A DNA stretch of 64,000 nt, from contig JAJDVY010000017.1 of assembly GCA_022825885.1 (NCBI GenBank), forward strand, positions 62,001-126,000, read 5' to 3'. A program made the position numbers and the translations under genes. This stretch comes from Nitrospirales bacterium (GTDB taxonomy: Bacteria; Nitrospirota; Nitrospiria; Nitrospirales; UBA8639). The notes under the pieces were generated by a model, which saw nothing but the letters and a program-made list of their open reading frames with translations, had not been told where the DNA came from and made no database searches. Shown here one piece after another: positions 62,488-64,000 of the stretch (positions are counted from its first letter, which is position 1; each line of letters begins with the position of its first letter).

Positions 62488-63405
62488 TCATCTTTCGGTA
62501 TCCAGGCTACACACCTGCAAAAGGGTTTCCCGTGCTGGCGCAAACCAATACGAACTCGTGACCGGTTTGGAATAGCGGATGAGGTGGTCGGACACCCCGT
62601 CTCCCGACACGCCGAACATGCGTTCCAGCAGGACCTGAAATCGATACAGCTCGCAGGAGAAGGCCAGGAAATACAGGCCGTGCTCTCCGACCGTTCCGTA
62701 GGGAGCACTCCGACGGACGATCTTCAAGGCCTTGCCGTTTTCCTTATAATCGGTCCGGCTCACGTGTGAAGTCGCGGGCATGGCGTCGCCTTCGAGCTCG
62801 ATGCTGTCAGGCTTGGTCCGGCCCACGACCCGTTCCTGTTCGGATTGGGAAAGGCTATTGAACGCGGGGAGGTTGTGCACCCATTGCTGGGACAACACAA
62901 AACTTCCTCCCGCGCCCGTCTCCCCTTCGGGAATCAGCGCCGCCTCCCGAGCCTTCTCCTCTTTGGGGTTCGCGGTCCCGTCGATGAATCCGATCAGGTC
63001 CCGGGAATCCAGGTACTGAAACCCGGCCAGGTCCAGCTTGAGGGTTCCCACTGTTCGCATGAACGAATGGATGCCCAGCGCTACCTGCATGTTCACGTCC
63101 CGCCGATGGCTTTGAATCCAGAACAGCAGATCCCGTTGTGTCGAAGGAACGGAACAGCCATCGACTCCTGCAAGAGCCGAAAAGGGGCACAGACCTTCAG
63201 GATGCCACGCGGGGTTCACCCGGTCCCAGGCGTCTTTGCCGAAGGCGACGACCGTCTCGGAAAGTTCCCCTCCTTCGACAGCCAATGCCGACTGGATAGC
63301 CTGTCGTATATCCGGTGTTGCGGCATCTGGTTGAAGCCGATACTCCACGTAATAAAAATGCGTGCTACCTTCAGTAAAAATCCCTGTCTGTGGCGAAGAC
63401 GACAT
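62488..63405 (-). CDS. DyP-type haem peroxidase
   Basis: This 305-residue protein (from ATG 63405, MSSSPQTGIFTEGSTHFYYV) has the family motif GFIDG (139-143), where Asp acts in peroxide cleavage. Haem-ligand-type H214 lies in ATSHVSRTDY, and RRSAPYG (231-237) provides the distal Arg. C-terminal VSDHLIRYSKPVTSSYWFAP matches the family. DyP enzymes use hydrogen peroxide to oxidise varied substrates; no signal peptide is seen, so this one is cytosolic or carried in encapsulin-type shells (no shell gene here). An upstream in-frame ATG at 63432 is less likely. Confidence 0.92.
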   Translation of the reverse strand: MSSSPQTGIFTEGSTHFYYVEYRLQPDAATPDIRQAIQSALAVEGGELSETVVAFGKDAWDRVNPAWHPEGLCPFSALAGVDGCSVPSTQRDLLFWIQSHRRDVNMQVALGIHSFMRTVGTLKLDLAGFQYLDSRDLIGFIDGTANPKEEKAREAALIPEGETGAGGSFVLSQQWVHNLPAFNSLSQSEQERVVGRTKPDSIELEGDAMPATSHVSRTDYKENGKALKIVRRSAPYGTVGEHGLYFLAFSCELYRFQVLLERMFGVSGDGVSDHLIRYSKPVTSSYWFAPARETLLQVCSLDTER

Positions 63406-63526
63406 GTCAGGTTCCTTCCTCTCTAAGCCCATGCAGCCTTCATTTTACCAGTTTTATCCGGGAAACGTCGTCGCAGGCGTCACGGGTTGACAGGCTATCG
63501 AAAATAGGTGAAAAGGACGGTCGGAC

Positions 63527-63602
63527 GCGCCCGTAGCTCAATGGATAGAGCATCAGACTTCGGATCTGAGGGTTGGGGGTTCGACTCCCTCCGGGCGCGC
63601 CA
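63527..63602 (+). tRNA. tRNA-Arg (anticodon TCG)
   Basis: This is a complete cloverleaf. Acceptor GCGCCCG (63527-63533) pairs with CGGGCGC (63592-63598), the D arm has AGCTCAATGGATAGAGC, and the anticodon stem TCAGA/TCTGA encloses CTTCGGA with anticodon TCG. The T arm is GGGGG TTCGACT CCCTC, and the end GCCA is encoded. A TTGACA lies 34 bases upstream (63487-63492) without a clear -10 partner. Confidence 0.97.
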
Positions 63603-63616
63603 ATCAGAAATTACGT

Positions 63617-64000
63617 TTACGAAGCTCTTCTCGTTCTTCTTTGACCAGATCGAATGGTAATTGTGGCTAAGGCTTTAGGCCCAGATGCTTGGAATTCGGC
63701 CGCGATATCCCTACGGGCAGTTAAGGTTTCGGCTTCGACGATAGCTGCTTTGAATGCAGCTTCGCCTTCTTTCAAGGCTACCCTAAGTTTGGCTTCAGCT
63801 TTGCCTATAGCGGCTGTATATACGGCGTCTGCTTCGCCTATGACAGCCTCGACTGCGTCCAGAGTGTCGGTTCCGGCTACGTCACTCGCTGCTTTCCATG
63901 TGGTTACAGCTTTGTCCTTGGCTGCCGCCCATGCGGCTCCAGCCTCTGCTAAGGCGGCCTTGGATGTGACGTCTGCAGCCTTATATGCAAGGGAGGCTTC
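63617..64000 (-). CDS. Ala-rich helical repeat protein, C-terminal part, cut by right edge
   Basis: On the minus strand the frame is open from base 64000 to TAA 63619-63617, giving 127 residues. The composition is dominated by Ala, Lys, Glu and Val: YKAADVTSKAALAEAGAAWA, then AKDKAVTTWKAASDVAG, EAVIGEADAVYTAAIGKAEA and KEGEAAFKAAIVEAETLTAR, ending in a basic RSGQRRTRRAS tail. Spacing of Ala and charged residues (about 11 per turn group) suggests long amphipathic helices like LEA or apolipoprotein-type repeats. The start lies outside the window. A low-complexity protein of unknown role; stress protection is only a guess. Confidence 0.65.
   Translation of the reverse strand, partial: EASLAYKAADVTSKAALAEAGAAWAAAKDKAVTTWKAASDVAGTDTLDAVEAVIGEADAVYTAAIGKAEAKLRVALKEGEAAFKAAIVEAETLTARRDIAAEFQASGPKALATITIRSGQRRTRRAS

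Overview
The window is chromosomal DNA from a Gram-negative-type bacterium: it has a SurA-like periplasmic chaperone, YidC with a large periplasmic domain, and bactofilin. It looks moderately GC-rich by eye. Gene content and the parS variant are compatible with a Nitrospirota-like organism, but nothing here proves the phylum. It spans the replication origin. dnaA, dnaN, gyrB and gyrA run leftward from an AT-rich region at about 36.2-36.5 kb that carries DnaA boxes. rpmH, rnpA, yidD, yidC, mnmE, mnmG, rsmG, parA, parB and bactofilin run rightward, with two identical parS palindromes flanking rsmG. An F1 ATP synthase operon (atpHAGDC, without the Fo genes) lies further right.

Layout. 0-1.6 kb: unknown ORF, HigBA toxin-antitoxin pair and gene debris. 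1.6-5.0 kb: thrS-infC-rpmI-rplT with tRNA-Val upstream. 5.0-7.85 kb: a small inserted segment bounded by 12-bp direct and inverted repeats. It carries a winged-helix-like protein, a broken gene and dinD, and ends in a tmRNA-3'-end-like structure and an IS1-type transposase stub. 7.9-14.2 kb: a leftward defence-like operon with a SPPY-type DNA methyltransferase, a frameshifted YfbU-like gene, a BcgI-like fused restriction-modification subunit and its specificity subunit, a mini membrane protein and a TIKI/ChaN-like protein. 14.4-18.1 kb: Fis-type regulator, SLC13 transporter and several decayed toxin-antitoxin loci between inverted REP-like repeats. 18.2-25.3 kb: mfd, surA-like, engB, smpB, a DUF721 gene and a secreted Cys-containing protein. 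25.4-28.5 kb: HEPN protein, BrnT with HTH antitoxin, HicB remnant, RHH/PIN pair and a membrane-anchored unknown. 28.6-50.4 kb: the origin-proximal housekeeping block. 50.6-55.5 kb: accessory segment with a SIR2-STAND-TPR protein ending in a cold-shock-like domain, a second BrnTA pair and an ATPase fragment behind a perfect 30-bp palindrome. 55.7-63.4 kb: atpHAGDC, an RluD-type pseudouridine synthase, repeats and a DyP peroxidase. The right end holds tRNA-Arg and the C-terminal part of an Ala-rich helical repeat protein.

How it fits together. The core is replication initiation (DnaA, DnaN, gyrase), segregation (ParAB-parS, bactofilin), tRNA modification (MnmA, MnmE, MnmG), ribosome parts and rescue (L20, L34, L35, IF-3, SmpB), and membrane insertion (YidC, YidD). 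Between the housekeeping genes sit many small accessory modules. At least nine are toxin-antitoxin loci, about half of them broken, and there are two defence-type loci. Dispersed palindromic repeats lie between genes and, in mnmE, inside the reading frame. The best candidates for something new are the SIR2-STAND-TPR-cold-shock protein, the BcgI-like operon with its unusual companions, and the repeat-bounded 5.0-7.85 kb segment.
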